From Bacteroidota bacterium (lineage in GTDB: Bacteria > Bacteroidota > Bacteroidia > Cytophagales > Cyclobacteriaceae), in assembly GCA_018266055.1 (NCBI GenBank), contig JAFDYT010000012.1:1-64000 (forward strand): a stretch of 64,000 nt of DNA, in the 5' to 3' direction. Both the position numbers and the translations under genes were made by a program. Below are positions 9,732 through 18,949 of this stretch, piece by piece. Under the pieces are notes generated by a model that saw nothing but the letters and a program-made list of their open reading frames with translations, made no database searches and was not told the DNA's origin. How positions within the stretch are numbered: the stretch's first letter is position 1; each line of letters begins with the position of its first letter.

Positions 9732-10481
9732 TCACAGGCCTTTTACGCCCATTCCGCCATCCACCGCTATATCCTGTCCGGTGATGTAACTGGCTTTATC
9801 CATCGCAAGAAATGAAACCAAACTTGCTACTTCTTCCGGTTGACCGACCCGATTCATCGGGGTGCGGGCAAGAATTTTTTCCAACCGCTCGGGATTGGTG
9901 AGCACAGGCACGGTGAGAGGTGTGTCGATGTACCAGGGAGAAACAGAGTTTACACGAATATTAAACTCAGCCCACTCGGCCGCCAGATGGCGAGTCAGCT
10001 GGATGATTGCTGCTTTGGTCATACCGTACGGAGGTCCGCTCTGTACATCCAGTTTTCCTGCTACTGATGCAATGTTGATCACGCTGGCGGCTCCCGAGTT
10101 TTTTAAAAACGGAAAAAGTCTTCGCGTAATTTCAGTCATGCCAAACAAGTTGGTCTCAAAAAGTTTCCGGTACTCCGCTTCCTCATAGTCCACAAACTTT
10201 TTGCGGATGTTGGTGCCGACGTTGTTCACCAGCACGTCAAGCTTTCCCCAGTTCTCGGCAATTTTGTTTTGCAGCTGCAGGCGAAAAGCTGCGTCGCTGA
10301 TATCGCCATCCATAGTAAATAGGTTGGCAGAGTTCTTCAATTTACCCTGAATCACTTTCGTGTCGCGTGCTACCACGAGCACCTCAGCACCCAATTCCAG
10401 AAACTCTTTGGTAATCGCCAGGCCAATACCTTTGGTGCCGCCGGTCACCAATGCTTTCTTATTTTGTAAATTCCACATCAT
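9732..10481 (-). CDS. SDR-family oxidoreductase
   Basis: 249 residues, the typical length for a classical short-chain dehydrogenase/reductase. The cofactor motif TGGTKGIG is at residues 13-20, NNVG at 86-89, catalytic Ser139, and YxxxK as Y152-G-M-T-K156. The C-terminal [19 protein letters not shown] is usual for the class. The sequence resembles tropinone-reductase-like or 3-oxoacyl-ACP-reductase-like members; the basic residue after the cofactor motif and the VVAR end of strand 2 favour NADP. Two ATGs in tandem (10481 and 10478) are both possible starts. The substrate is unknown. Confidence 0.9.
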   Translation of the reverse strand: MMWNLQNKKALVTGGTKGIGLAITKEFLELGAEVLVVARDTKVIQGKLKNSANLFTMDGDISDAAFRLQLQNKIAENWGKLDVLVNNVGTNIRKKFVDYEEAEYRKLFETNLFGMTEITRRLFPFLKNSGAASVINIASVAGKLDVQSGPPYGMTKAAIIQLTRHLAAEWAEFNIRVNSVSPWYIDTPLTVPVLTNPERLEKILARTPMNRVGQPEEVASLVSFLAMDKASYITGQDIAVDGGMGVKGL

Positions 10482-10621
10482 ACAAGATTGTTCAAGGAAG
10501 GCAATATGCTTAATGAATCGGGTTAAACCAAGCCACGACCGTGAATACTTGATTACCTCTTTATTAACCGTAATGAATTTTAAAGTGAAAAGAAGTACCT
10601 TCCTAAACTAATTTCGCAGGC

Positions 10622-11809
10622 ATGAAATCATTAATGGATCGAATTAAGGAGTTTCATCGCGATCGCACTGAACCGACGCGCGAGCTGAAGTACAAACTCA
10701 TGACCGACAATGAGTTTACGTTTTATCGAGCCACGTGTCATTTGTTTTACGAAGACCTGAACACCAACTCCTCTTTGCGCGAAGGGCCGCCAGTGTGGGC
10801 ATGCGGTGATCTTCACCTGGAAAACTTTGGAAGTTACCGCGCCTCCAACGGTCTGGTTTATTTTGATATCAATGATTTTGACGAGGCTATGCTGGCGCCC
10901 GCATCGTGGGAGATTGTGCGCTTTCTGTGCAGCATTGGCATGGCTTCAGAGCAATGGAAATATTCTTCCAAAGAAGCCGAAGGGCTGATGATCCTGGCAT
11001 TGAAAGCGTACACCAAACAGTTGGCTGGCGGTAAAGCCTATGCCATCGAACGGGAAACAAGCCCGCCGCTGATTCAGGAATTTTTTGAAATGGCCGAAAG
11101 CCACAAAGAAAAAGAATTGATCAAAGCGCGGGTGGACAAAAAGAAAGAGAGATTAAAAATCATCAAAGGAAAAACCTTGCAGGTATCGAAAAAAACTTAC
11201 GACCTGGTGAAGACGAGTGTCAATGATTTTCTAAAAGAAACGTACGGATATCTCAAAGTGAAGGATGTGGTCTTTCGTATCGCGGGCACTGGCAGTCTTG
11301 GCGTGAAGCGGTATGCTGTGTTGGTAATCGACCAGCGGCAGGATAAATTCAGACTGCTCGATGTAAAACAGTCTTTCCCTTCGTCGCTTGCTCCTTACAA
11401 TAAAATAAAACAGCCAGCATGGTCGTCGGAGTCAGAGCGAATTGTCACCGTGCAGGGATTGATGCAGTATGCGCTGCCGCGCTTTATGGGTACACCTGCT
11501 CTCGGCGAAGAATTTTTCGTACTGAAACAATTGCAGCCCACGTCGCAGAAAATCGATTACTCGCTTTGTCATAAGAAAATGAAAAACGTAGAGACGGTGA
11601 TGACTACTATGGCGCAGGCGATGGCGTCAGCACAACTGCGCAGTGCTTCCCGCAAGGGTTCGGCTGACGTGGAATCGCTGATTAAGTTTTCGACGCAATC
11701 GCTGTGGCAGGCGAATCTCATTCAGACGGCCGTGGAGTACGTCGACACGATGAAGAATTATTTTAAGGAATATTGCGCGGACTATAAAAAAGGAAAGATG
11801 AAGGATTAG
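10622..11809 (+). CDS. DUF2252 family protein
   Basis: 395 residues. The N-terminal part carries the family signature ACGDLHLENFG (about 60-70) and FDINDFDEAMLAP, which resemble the active-site loops of aminoglycoside phosphotransferase-like kinases; DUF2252 proteins are thought to be kinase-fold enzymes, but no substrate is established. Further conserved stretches are RIAGTGSLGVKRYAVLV and FFVLKQLQPTSQKIDY. The family is more often about 400-470 residues, so this copy is short but complete. A TAATTTCG box about 15 bp upstream is a weak -7-like match. The last four bases overlap the end of the convergent Zn-ribbon gene. Confidence 0.88.
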   Translation: MKSLMDRIKEFHRDRTEPTRELKYKLMTDNEFTFYRATCHLFYEDLNTNSSLREGPPVWACGDLHLENFGSYRASNGLVYFDINDFDEAMLAPASWEIVRFLCSIGMASEQWKYSSKEAEGLMILALKAYTKQLAGGKAYAIERETSPPLIQEFFEMAESHKEKELIKARVDKKKERLKIIKGKTLQVSKKTYDLVKTSVNDFLKETYGYLKVKDVVFRIAGTGSLGVKRYAVLVIDQRQDKFRLLDVKQSFPSSLAPYNKIKQPAWSSESERIVTVQGLMQYALPRFMGTPALGEEFFVLKQLQPTSQKIDYSLCHKKMKNVETVMTTMAQAMASAQLRSASRKGSADVESLIKFSTQSLWQANLIQTAVEYVDTMKNYFKEYCADYKKGKMKD

Positions 11810-12168
11810 TTCTTCTCTTGCCGAACCACCAGCAAAAACCAGTCTTTGTCGGTTTGCAGATAGCCTTGTTCATAGCAATAGTGATATACGCCTCCCTCTT
11901 TCGTGGTGTACAGGCTGGTGAAGTATTGAAAGTCAAAGCCTTTGGCCAGCAATTTCTCGCGGGTGGTTTTTGTTTTGCCAGTGGTGTTTAGCTCCATCAA
12001 AATGCGTCTGTTTTTTCGCAGGGCATTATTGATGTTGCGCACCAGGTTGGTGGCGTCGCTATTGAGTTTGTTGTTATATGAAATGCGGCATTGATCACTG
12101 CAGAATTTTTTGTCAATCCGGCCCATGATTTTTCCGCCGCATTCCAAACATTTCTTCTCAACGGCCAT
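11806..12168 (-). CDS. Small zinc-ribbon protein
   Basis: 120 residues. Four cysteines, C7, C10, C23 and C27 (CLECGGKI and KFCSDQCR), form a treble-clef or zinc-ribbon like that of the DUF2116 family. The rest is a charged helix (NLVRNINNALRKNRRILMEL) and a C-terminal beta region with YTTKEGGVYHYCYEQGYL. Such proteins occur widely in Bacteroidota and have no assigned function; nucleic-acid binding is possible. It is 12 bp downstream of the DoxX gene and likely co-transcribed. The stop overlaps the DUF2252 gene tail by 4 bp in convergent orientation. Confidence 0.8.
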   Translation of the reverse strand: MAVEKKCLECGGKIMGRIDKKFCSDQCRISYNNKLNSDATNLVRNINNALRKNRRILMELNTTGKTKTTREKLLAKGFDFQYFTSLYTTKEGGVYHYCYEQGYLQTDKDWFLLVVRQEKN

Positions 12169-12180
12169 ACTACTAGTGCA

Positions 12181-12558
12181 CTACTTCGCTGCCAACATCG
12201 GTTTGTAACGTTCACGAAAGTGATAAGCCAGAAACAGATTGCTTGCCAACACAAAGATGGCTACCGGAAGTGTGGCCTGATCCACGAAAGCGTGAAACAA
12301 AAATATATTTAAAGTGATCGGGAAGAGTACTACCGTAAATAGCGGTACATAGCGATTGGTGAGCAGCGAGAGCGCACAGATCAGTTCAAAAATCTTGAGG
12401 GTGTACATGAAATAGCCCGTCGCCTCAAGCCCCTCTGTAAAAAGCTTTACAGTGCCCGTGAGTTGGGGTTTCTCATACAAATGAAACAAGTAGGTAATCG
12501 ACGCAAACAAAAACAATAAGCCCATTAAGACACGAACAATGATGACTGCAATTTTCAT
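12181..12558 (-). CDS. DoxX-like membrane protein
   Basis: 125 residues with four predicted membrane helices. The first helix has VRVLMGLLFLFASITYL, and the second and third carry the KIFELICALSLLTNRYVPLFTVVLFPIT pattern common in DoxX-related proteins. Members are small inner-membrane proteins linked with redox stress or quinone-associated functions in some bacteria; no specific role can be read here. It is probably transcribed with the zinc-ribbon gene that follows. Confidence 0.8.
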   Translation of the reverse strand: MKIAVIIVRVLMGLLFLFASITYLFHLYEKPQLTGTVKLFTEGLEATGYFMYTLKIFELICALSLLTNRYVPLFTVVLFPITLNIFLFHAFVDQATLPVAIFVLASNLFLAYHFRERYKPMLAAK

Positions 12559-12643
12559 TTTTGAATTGGTTTTGAATTAAAAATGAAATTACAAATTATT
12601 TTTTACCGTCCGATGACGCAATAGAATTTTTCCATGAGCCAAG

Positions 12644-13213
12644 TCAATACAAGTTGAATCCGATGAGAAAGTTGATGGCAAGGCCGTGGCGCATGCCGCC
12701 TGGAACAGAGGAATATCCCCAATGCACGCGACTTTGGATGTCAATAGTGTTTTTGCCTTTGCGCCACACCTCATAGCCTGTGCTCGCAAGTAAGGCTGGG
12801 CCGAAATAAAAATCGTGTTCGTTTTCGTTTTTGATGTCATAAAAAGCAGGAGCATCCATGGTCAGGCCTGCGCCAACCAAAGCCCACCATTTGTCTTTGA
12901 TCCAATATTGAAAAGAGGGAATGATTCCTTCGAATCCCCTGTCGCGTGAGCGACCTGTGCCGCTGTACCGATAAATGCTGCCGGGAAGGTGCAACAGCAA
13001 AGCAGACCGGCTTGAAATCATTTTCCCTACTTTGATATTTGGAAAAGATAAAGCGGTTTGTTGCTCAGCGGGTTGACCCGACATAGCAAGGTGCAGTGAT
13101 GACACACCCAAGGAGGCACTGAAGAAGAAGCCGTGACGTTCAAACTTTTGCTCTTGTGCGAACCCGGTACACCAACAAAAAATAATCACGTAAACAGAAA
13201 AGATGCTTTTCAT
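12644..13213 (-). CDS. Hypothetical outer-membrane beta-barrel protein
   Basis: 189 residues from the ATG at 13213, selected because it begins a signal peptide (MKSIFSVYVIIFCWCTGFAQ); an in-frame upstream ATG adds 22 unlikely residues. The mature part has alternating hydrophobic strands ending with an aromatic residue and a terminal FNLY, as in small outer-membrane barrels. No specific family was recognised. The Crp/Fnr gene lies 84 bp upstream on the same strand, so it may control or be co-transcribed with this gene. Confidence 0.65.
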   Translation of the reverse strand: MKSIFSVYVIIFCWCTGFAQEQKFERHGFFFSASLGVSSLHLAMSGQPAEQQTALSFPNIKVGKMISSRSALLLHLPGSIYRYSGTGRSRDRGFEGIIPSFQYWIKDKWWALVGAGLTMDAPAFYDIKNENEHDFYFGPALLASTGYEVWRKGKNTIDIQSRVHWGYSSVPGGMRHGLAINFLIGFNLY

Positions 13214-13297
13214 AAATTGAATGATTAAGTTAACGGAGGGCTCAAAGTTCACAGTAAGTGAACTGAAAAAAGTTACCAAACGGTAATAAAATCAAAG

Positions 13298-13861
13298 TCA
13301 AATATTTTTTCTAAGGCGACTCAAACTTTGAGTGGTAATCCCGAGGTAAGAAGCAATGTGTTTCTGTGGCGTGCGCCGGATAATATCGGGCCGATGAGTG
13401 ATAAGGTCAAGGTAACGTTGTTCAGCTGTTTTTAACAGTAGATCTATTTGCTGTTGTTGTTTTTCTACAAACGACCATTCGGCGGATATCAGAAAAATAA
13501 TTTTGCCAATCTCCGTTTGCTTTAGCCGGTCAATGTTGGCTCGCGAGATGCGCAGCATTTCTGAGTTTTCCAATGCGATGGTTTCGAGCGGCGAGGGTTG
13601 CTGTGTAATGAGCGACATGTAGTCGGCAAAGAAGGTGTCTTCGTACATCAGGTCGAGGCACACGTAGTTATTCCCTTTCCACACAAACACACCACCGCTT
13701 CCCGAGAGGATAAAGTATCCGTTTGTCTCGGCCTTTCCGTAGGGTTTGATCACTTCGTTTTTCTTGAATTTGACTAGCTCGCAATAACGAGCAAATGATT
13801 TCCAGGCATCCAGGGGTGCATCAAAGTATTTATCAAACGCTGCCTTGAGCCGGTTTTCCAT
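13298..13861 (-). CDS. Crp/Fnr family transcriptional regulator
   Basis: 187 residues: a cyclic-nucleotide-binding beta roll (about 20-110, with [20 protein letters not shown]) and a C-terminal winged helix ([24 protein letters not shown]). The core phosphate-binding cassette RxxAS of true cAMP receptors is not visible, so the effector may differ or be absent, as in most small Bacteroidota members of this family. It is 3 bp from the next gene upstream (HEAT-like protein, minus strand), consistent with co-transcription. Confidence 0.88.
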   Translation of the reverse strand: MENRLKAAFDKYFDAPLDAWKSFARYCELVKFKKNEVIKPYGKAETNGYFILSGSGGVFVWKGNNYVCLDLMYEDTFFADYMSLITQQPSPLETIALENSEMLRISRANIDRLKQTEIGKIIFLISAEWSFVEKQQQQIDLLLKTAEQRYLDLITHRPDIIRRTPQKHIASYLGITTQSLSRLRKNI

Positions 13862-13864
13862 GGC

Positions 13865-14389
13865 TTACTTCTTTAGTTGGTGTTCAATTGATTTTATCCG
13901 CGCATTAAGGGAAGGTATGTTTTCCTTTTCGATCTCCGCGATGAGAAGAGACAACTCTGACGCGGAGCCTCGTTTCTGCGCTACCAAATCGGCCAGACTT
14001 TGCACGGCGTTCACACGCACAATCCGCGAATTGGATTTATCTCTTGCCCACGTGGAGAGCAACGCCCACGACTCCTTAAACTCAGTAGCCGACAACGGTA
14101 AGCGCGGCACAAGCTGGGCGAGATGCCACTTCAATTCTTTGTGCGTTTCCTGATGACAGAGCCTGAGGACTTCCTTTTTGTGTGGAGCCAGGTATTCGTG
14201 ATGGTGGGCCGACAGTTTTTCTACCGCATCGGCGGCACGCATCACCACCAGACGGTCGGTAAGCAGCAGGCAGGAAAAAAGCTGATCAAAATCTTCCTGA
14301 TTTTTTGTTGCCTTCACTACGGCGTTAGCTTTACCCAGCGAACGCAGGTCGCCACCGGTTAATATTTTTTGATACTCCGACTTCTTCAT
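13865..14389 (-). CDS. HEAT-repeat-like hypothetical protein
   Basis: 174 residues from the ATG at 14389 (MKKSEYQKILTGGDLRSLG); the upstream in-frame ATG adds a hydrophobic 13-residue extension that does not look like a signal peptide. The protein is all helical with HEAT-like pairs (VMRAADAVEKLSA, RIVRVNAVQSLADL). Such proteins act as scaffolds. It ends 3 bp before the Crp/Fnr gene. No function can be assigned. Confidence 0.7.
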   Translation of the reverse strand: MKKSEYQKILTGGDLRSLGKANAVVKATKNQEDFDQLFSCLLLTDRLVVMRAADAVEKLSAHHHEYLAPHKKEVLRLCHQETHKELKWHLAQLVPRLPLSATEFKESWALLSTWARDKSNSRIVRVNAVQSLADLVAQKRGSASELSLLIAEIEKENIPSLNARIKSIEHQLKK

Positions 14390-14437
14390 CGCGTATCCTA
14401 AAATAGAAAGAGCAATGATGAAGTGCAATGATTTTAC

Positions 14438-14830
14438 TCATCCGGTAACAAACGGCTGGCTTGAGTCAGGATCGGTGCCAAACCTAAGGACATGACCATC
14501 GGGGTCTTGCACGTGCATTTCAAAGGCCCATGGAAAATTGGTAGGAGGGAGTTTGATCGTTATGCCCTTTGAAATCAGGAATTGGTGGAGTGTCTGAATG
14601 TCGCCGTCAAAGCCTATCCACACCCAGGTGCCGGGTTGCCCCTGGCCGCCTTTGCATAAATAAATGCCCGACCGGTCGCGGCCAATACTTGTGAAATTTT
14701 CATCGCCCCACTCGGCTTCGGTAAACCCTAATACGTCAATGTAAAAGGCAAGACTGCGAGCCATGTCTTTTACATAGAGAACGGGCACGATGTTTTCCAC
14801 CCGAAATTTCAATGCATCGATTTTTGACAT
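14438..14830 (-). CDS. VOC family protein (glyoxalase/bleomycin resistance-like)
   Basis: 130 residues from the ATG at 14830 (MSKIDALKFRVENIVPVLYVK), preferred because a longer reading would overlap the cupin gene by about 95 bp. The two beta-alpha-beta-beta-beta modules of the vicinal oxygen chelate fold are visible, including VKDMARSLAFYIDVLGF and the closing EMHVQDPDGHVLRFG. The E in HVQDPDGHVLRF context is where a metal or ligand residue normally lies. It is the last gene of a minus-strand cluster with a cupin, a second VOC protein and DinB, a common grouping of small stress or detoxification proteins. The substrate is unknown. Confidence 0.85.
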   Translation of the reverse strand: MSKIDALKFRVENIVPVLYVKDMARSLAFYIDVLGFTEAEWGDENFTSIGRDRSGIYLCKGGQGQPGTWVWIGFDGDIQTLHQFLISKGITIKLPPTNFPWAFEMHVQDPDGHVLRFGTDPDSSQPFVTG

Positions 14831-14846
14831 AACAAATATGTTGGTT

Positions 14847-15173
14847 TTATTTTTCTCCTCCTGAGGGCCCGTAAAAAAATACCCACGTCGCAAAGTCGTC
14901 CGAAAAATTTTCAAACCGGTGCTCACGGTCGGCAGGGACAAAAAGAAAATCCCCAGCGTTGACGGAGAGACGGCGCTCGCCGTTGAAAAAAGTACCTGCT
15001 CCTGAGGCGATCACATAAATTTCATCGCGGTCGTGTGGCTTCTGGTGATCGATTTTTTCCGGTTTGTAATACTCTACTACCAGCGAGCCGTGCGCAAATA
15101 CCTGAGCAAACAGCGATTTACTTTCTTTCAAAAAAGTGGCGGCTTGCGCAATAGAAACTTCAGGTTGGTTCAT
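14847..15173 (-). CDS. Cupin-domain protein
   Basis: 108 residues with a single cupin barrel. The first motif is HDRDEIYVIASGAGTFF, supplying H and E ligands, and the second is AGDFLFVPADREHRFE, with the last histidine. A metal-binding, single-domain cupin is therefore likely; the reaction is unknown. It lies 7 bp from the VOC gene upstream and 16 bp from the one downstream, so all are probably in one transcript. Confidence 0.87.
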   Translation of the reverse strand: MNQPEVSIAQAATFLKESKSLFAQVFAHGSLVVEYYKPEKIDHQKPHDRDEIYVIASGAGTFFNGERRLSVNAGDFLFVPADREHRFENFSDDFATWVFFYGPSGGEK

Positions 15174-15180
15174 GGAAGAT

Positions 15181-15531
15181 TTAGTTAATCACTTGACCGA
15201 TAAACATCAGCGTTTTTGTTTCCGGGATTACGATATGAATTTCACGCATGCCGTATTCGCGGTTGAATGGCGGACGCACCTTTAGCCCTTCGATTTTACC
15301 TTTAATGTCGTTCCAAACAGAATCTACGTCGTCTACTTCCAGGTAGAATTCCATTTCACCAATGTCGGTGCCGGCGCGAAGAATATGAACCATCGCCTGG
15401 TCTTTGTATAAAATGAAATAGGTTTTATCGTCCCGGCCAATAGTAAAACCCATCACATCCGTAAAGAAAGCTACCGTCGTCTCCAGGTGAAACGACTGGA
15501 TCATCGGGCTGAGGTGTTTGGCGGAATACAT
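15181..15531 (-). CDS. VOC family protein
   Basis: 116 residues with the vicinal oxygen chelate fold: HLETTVAFFTDVMGFTIG in the first half and YLEVDDVDSVWNDIKGKI followed by YGMREIHIVIPETKTLMFIG in the second. It is paralogous in fold to the VOC gene two positions downstream, but the two sequences differ clearly. It lies between the DinB and cupin genes, with a 2-bp gap on the DinB side, so an operon is likely. The substrate is unknown. Confidence 0.86.
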   Translation of the reverse strand: MYSAKHLSPMIQSFHLETTVAFFTDVMGFTIGRDDKTYFILYKDQAMVHILRAGTDIGEMEFYLEVDDVDSVWNDIKGKIEGLKVRPPFNREYGMREIHIVIPETKTLMFIGQVIN

Positions 15532-15533
15532 AA

Positions 15534-16058
15534 TTATTGTCTAAGGATTTTCAAATATGCAATCCACGGTCCGGTTTCCGTTTGATACTGTTTTGCCATC
15601 ACGCGTGCAATCTGTGATATGTGGTCGAGATCGTGCACTACCCACGTAGCGAGCAACTGCGCCAGCGTGACTTCCCCAAACGACGGGTGAACTCCGGTCT
15701 TCGTCAGGTCTTGTTCATTAATTTTTAATGCCTTCAGTCTTTGAAGTGAATTGTTTCTGGCAATTTTAAATTCGTGTAACAGTTGGCTGAGGTCTTTTCC
15801 TTTTGAAAGTTCGGCTTGTGCAAAGCGATCAAAAGGAGGGAAGCGCTTGTTGGTGTTTCCTGACAAAATGATTTCAGCGCGGGGAACCCAGTCGGTATTT
15901 TCTCCGTGGATCAAATGCCCGACGACATCAAACACACTCCAAGTTTCTGGTCCTTCGTTGGTGGATGTCCATTCGGGCGACAACCCGTTTGTGAGTTGAA
16001 AAAGAACGTCGGGTGTTCGCGACAGTAGCTCTATTGATTTTTCAAGCGAGAATTGCAC
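15534..16058 (-). CDS. DinB-family protein
   Basis: 174 residues forming a four-helix bundle of the DinB_2 type. The three metal-binding histidines of the fold are visible as VGHLIHGENTDW, and VVHDLDHISQIARVMAKQY near the C-terminus. Family members are thiol- or metal-dependent enzymes or damage-inducible proteins of mostly unknown role. It is first in the minus-strand cluster DinB, VOC, cupin, VOC, with gaps of 2-16 bp. Confidence 0.87.
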   Translation of the reverse strand: MQFSLEKSIELLSRTPDVLFQLTNGLSPEWTSTNEGPETWSVFDVVGHLIHGENTDWVPRAEIILSGNTNKRFPPFDRFAQAELSKGKDLSQLLHEFKIARNNSLQRLKALKINEQDLTKTGVHPSFGEVTLAQLLATWVVHDLDHISQIARVMAKQYQTETGPWIAYLKILRQ

Positions 16059-16147
16059 TGTGTTTTTGTTATAAGTGAATTATAGAGATGTGATCTTCGT
16101 GTCTTTTGGCGACAAACGATCCGACCGATCGATTCGTTGCCGCTACG

Positions 16148-16948
16148 TCAGATAATTGTCCAATTGTTCCTCACCTCATCAAGCCTTGAAATCAACGCTG
16201 ACTTAGATTCATCTTCGGGCAACACAAATATTTTAATTGTGTCGCCCGACTTTTTGTGGTTGAACAAGCTCACATCGCTGGTTTCCTGTTCGCCCAAAAT
16301 TCTTTCACCACGTGTAGTTGTGTATTGATAGTGCACCACCAGGTTTTGCCGGAACGTAGGCGCAATGATGCCCGAGCGTGTGTTGATGGAGATGAGTTCG
16401 GCATTACGAATATCTCCGTAGCGGTAAATTTTTACTTCGCGGTTAACCCGCAGGTACAAGAGCGCCAACACCAATAAGCCGATGAATAATATCGGTGCGA
16501 GAGCCATCACAACAATGCCCAGAGGCAGTGATGCGGATTCCAGGCCTGTAATTATAGAGGCGCCATTCAGATGCCTGATCTCAACGGAGTCGCCCACAGA
16601 AAGCCGGCTTACACGGTTCGACGAGAGTACTTCCACACTCGACTCGATTTCTTTTCCCTCCACGGCATATCGATAATGGATTACCGATGGATGCTCGTCG
16701 TTGATCGTGACATTTTCCTTCGTAGTGAGACTGGTAATTTTGGCTTTGGCAACAGCTCCCTTATGATTGAGAAGATCGTAGTCTACGTTGGGCACATCAG
16801 ACGCCATCAACGAAAAAATAAAGAAGAGAACCAAAGATGCAAACAGCGGAATTGCCGTGAGTAGGGCTCCGACAAACAGATGCGTTGGCCGCCGCTTTAC
16901 AAGATCAACAATGGTTCTGAATCCTACTTTTCGTGGCTGGCCAAACAT
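16148..16948 (-). CDS. DUF3592-like membrane protein
   Basis: 266 residues with two main membrane segments, one near residues 25-50 (FVGALLTAIPLFASLVLFF) and one near 142-165 (GIVVMALAPILFIGLLVLALLYL). Each is followed by a soluble beta-rich module; the first contains VIHYRYAVEGKEIESS and VGDSVEIRHL, the second VVHYQYTTTRGERILGE and SGDTIKIFVLPED. The two modules therefore appear to be duplicates of the DUF3592 unit, in which an extracytoplasmic Y-x-Y strand and a P-E-D or equivalent turn recur. The function is unknown. Confidence 0.7.
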   Translation of the reverse strand: MFGQPRKVGFRTIVDLVKRRPTHLFVGALLTAIPLFASLVLFFIFSLMASDVPNVDYDLLNHKGAVAKAKITSLTTKENVTINDEHPSVIHYRYAVEGKEIESSVEVLSSNRVSRLSVGDSVEIRHLNGASIITGLESASLPLGIVVMALAPILFIGLLVLALLYLRVNREVKIYRYGDIRNAELISINTRSGIIAPTFRQNLVVHYQYTTTRGERILGEQETSDVSLFNHKKSGDTIKIFVLPEDESKSALISRLDEVRNNWTII

Positions 16949-17007
16949 GAGGTCTATTTGTTTTGCTGCCTAAGATAGCTCATTTCCATGAGTGCCAACC
17001 AGCTGCG

Positions 17008-17286
17008 CTATCGCAATTTATACTTTTGAGGTTTAGTGGTGGTGCGTTCAATCACGTGTCGTGCTTCGAGGTCGAGCTTTACGGTTTCGCCATACCATTG
17101 CACGCCACCTTCAAAAGTATCTTTCACCTTTTGATAAAGCGCCTCCATCAGTTCGGTGTGCGTCAGTTCTTTTTTGGCGAGGATGGCCAGCAGATTCTTT
17201 TTGATGAACTCGTATTTATCCAGCGCGATGCGCTTGTTCTTTTTTAACGGATCGGGATGAAGAGTTTGGATTTGCTCAGGCTTCAT
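17008..17286 (-). CDS. Small conserved protein (DUF6958-like)
   Basis: 92 residues, highly charged, beginning MKPEQIQTLHPDPLKKNKR and including ALYQKVKDTFEGGVQWYGETVKLD read in two parts (helix, then strand). The pattern matches a small Bacteroidota family that I recall as DUF6958; no catalytic motif is visible. The helical N-terminus followed by a wing-like EARHVIERTTTKPQKYKL suggests a small winged-helix fold. It is transcribed alone or with the small membrane genes upstream at 17328. Confidence 0.65.
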   Translation of the reverse strand: MKPEQIQTLHPDPLKKNKRIALDKYEFIKKNLLAILAKKELTHTELMEALYQKVKDTFEGGVQWYGETVKLDLEARHVIERTTTKPQKYKLR

Positions 17287-17327
17287 TTGAGTTTTCTGGT
17301 TCGCTAAACTGCTGGTGATATGTTAAG

Positions 17328-17756
17328 TTAATCAACTTTTCGCGGCCACCGCCATGCGTAGATGGTGATCGCCATTGTGAGGCAGCTTTCGACCACCGCC
17401 AGGAAAACATAAAATGCTCGCCACGGTGTAATCGAAGTTATTGCAATCAATACCATGATGGCTGTGTAGAAAAAACCAAAGGCAATATTCAACGTGCGGT
17501 TGATCGAAGGCTTTAATGCCACAGAAAGAAAAACCATAACGGCGGGAATGGCGAGGAGCAGCGAGGCGGCGAACAACTTGATTGGGCTATCCAGCATATT
17601 CACACCGTCTACCAGTCCTTTGGTTTTGAGAGGAACATACAGTTCAAAGTAGTCGCCGTACAAATAGCATAACGTCACCGATGTCCAAAGGGCAGCGAGC
17701 TTGAGTTTGATGTTGACAGGAAAGTCCTGGTATAGAGTCGTGTTTGATGACATCAA
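17328..17756 (-). CDS. Four-helix membrane protein (DUF6326-like)
   Basis: 142 residues with four predicted membrane helices. The first helix has LWTSVTLCYLYGDYFELYVP, which recalls the YGDYF-type motif of DUF6326 proteins; the others are KLFAASLLLAIPAVMVFLSV, IAFGFFYTAIMVLIAI and FYVFLAVVESCLTMAITIY. Its ATG overlaps the stop of the RDD gene by 4 bp, so the two are translationally coupled. No function is known. Confidence 0.7.
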   Translation of the reverse strand: MMSSNTTLYQDFPVNIKLKLAALWTSVTLCYLYGDYFELYVPLKTKGLVDGVNMLDSPIKLFAASLLLAIPAVMVFLSVALKPSINRTLNIAFGFFYTAIMVLIAITSITPWRAFYVFLAVVESCLTMAITIYAWRWPRKVD

Positions 17757-18223
17757 GCTGCTGATTTTTTTACATCAATCACCATCGTATCGTTCCACCG
17801 GTCTTGCCACGGATCGCACGGTGAGCCCAAGGCACTAAATGCGCAGAACGGAACCGCCCGGGTAAAGCCTCTGCGGAAGGCTGTACTCGCAGAAATATTA
17901 CTTCCATCCAGGTTTACGGCTTTTGTGCCGGTTATGAATTTACCCACCGACCTTCCGTTGAAGATAGCCTCAGCAATACCCATGTACACAGCATATAGTA
18001 AAAGCGAAAGGATACGGTCAGCCAGATCAAAACCAGATGATTCTGTATCCAATGCATCAATAGTATCGGGAGATATGATCGCGATGGCCACGCCCAGCAC
18101 GATCATTAATAGATAAAAAACAATTACGTCAATAATGTAGTTGGCCAGCCGTTGACCAGTCGAGGCCCTGGCTAGTTGAGGTTCATGTACTATGGTTTCT
18201 GAGGCAGATAGTTCATTTTCCAT
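17753..18223 (-). CDS. RDD-family membrane protein
   Basis: 156 residues. The family signature is present: R24 in QRLANYIIDVIVFYLL with D32, and the later GRSVGKFITGTKAVNLDGSNIS followed by the conserved arginine in FRRGFTRAVPF, here quoted in parts. RDD proteins have three membrane helices and unknown transport-like roles. It is the first gene of a 4-bp-overlapping pair with the DUF6326-like gene. Confidence 0.88.
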   Translation of the reverse strand: MENELSASETIVHEPQLARASTGQRLANYIIDVIVFYLLMIVLGVAIAIISPDTIDALDTESSGFDLADRILSLLLYAVYMGIAEAIFNGRSVGKFITGTKAVNLDGSNISASTAFRRGFTRAVPFCAFSALGSPCDPWQDRWNDTMVIDVKKSAA

Positions 18224-18313
18224 AAGTTGGATTTGGGTTTAGAAATTACTCACGTCCAGGTGTCTTAAAGAGCATGAGTGATGACAAATTAGTCAAAAAA
18301 CTCCCCAAAAACC

Positions 18314-18685
18314 TTACACTCTTCTCCGATTTGCCTTCACCACAAAAAAACCAACTACCAGAAAGGGTACTGTGGATAGTGCAATCCCTACCTTCATGCC
18401 CATTACACCGATGAGCAGCAACATGGCCATAATCACGCCGATGCAACCCATGCCAAGAAAACTCAACCACCGACTCGGCTCTTTTTGAAAAAGAGTAACC
18501 ACCAATATTAATTGACCCAGAAGAGGCAAAACCACAAAAGGATGCATCACGGCCATAGGGTCAACTACAGCTTTCGCGAGCACTTCCGCCTCGGCTTGAA
18601 ATAAAAACGCATGTTGCTCTTTGCCCCACGCCAGATAACCGAACAAGGAGGTAATTAACAACCCCGCATTCAATAGCTTTTTCAT
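18314..18685 (-). CDS. Hypothetical four-helix membrane protein
   Basis: 123 residues with a hydrophobic N-terminus (MKKLLNAGLLITSLFGYLAW) and three further membrane segments (HPFVVLPLLGQLILVVTLF, FLGMGCIGVIMAMLLLIGV, LSTVPFLVVGFFVVK). It ends with basic residues KANRRRV. No family was recognised. It lies 90 bp upstream of the RDD gene on the same strand. Confidence 0.6.
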   Translation of the reverse strand: MKKLLNAGLLITSLFGYLAWGKEQHAFLFQAEAEVLAKAVVDPMAVMHPFVVLPLLGQLILVVTLFQKEPSRWLSFLGMGCIGVIMAMLLLIGVMGMKVGIALSTVPFLVVGFFVVKANRRRV

Positions 18686-18949
18686 ATATGTACCTGTTTG
18701 TTTGATTCAAATTTCATGAAAACTTCACTTCGTAATTCGTTTTCAGGGATGATAGAAATCATCTAAAACACTGTTTTTTGTATTGAAATGGCTGCTTATC
18801 CGTTTGCAAGCGATTACACCCAAGTATAACCGGAAGTAATCGATTAACATACAAGTCGGCCCTTTCACTCCCTCCACCTTTGCATCGTCAATCGGCAAAC
18901 AACCCGGTGGCAAAAACGAAAATCAATTCACAATCTAAATTTTACAACT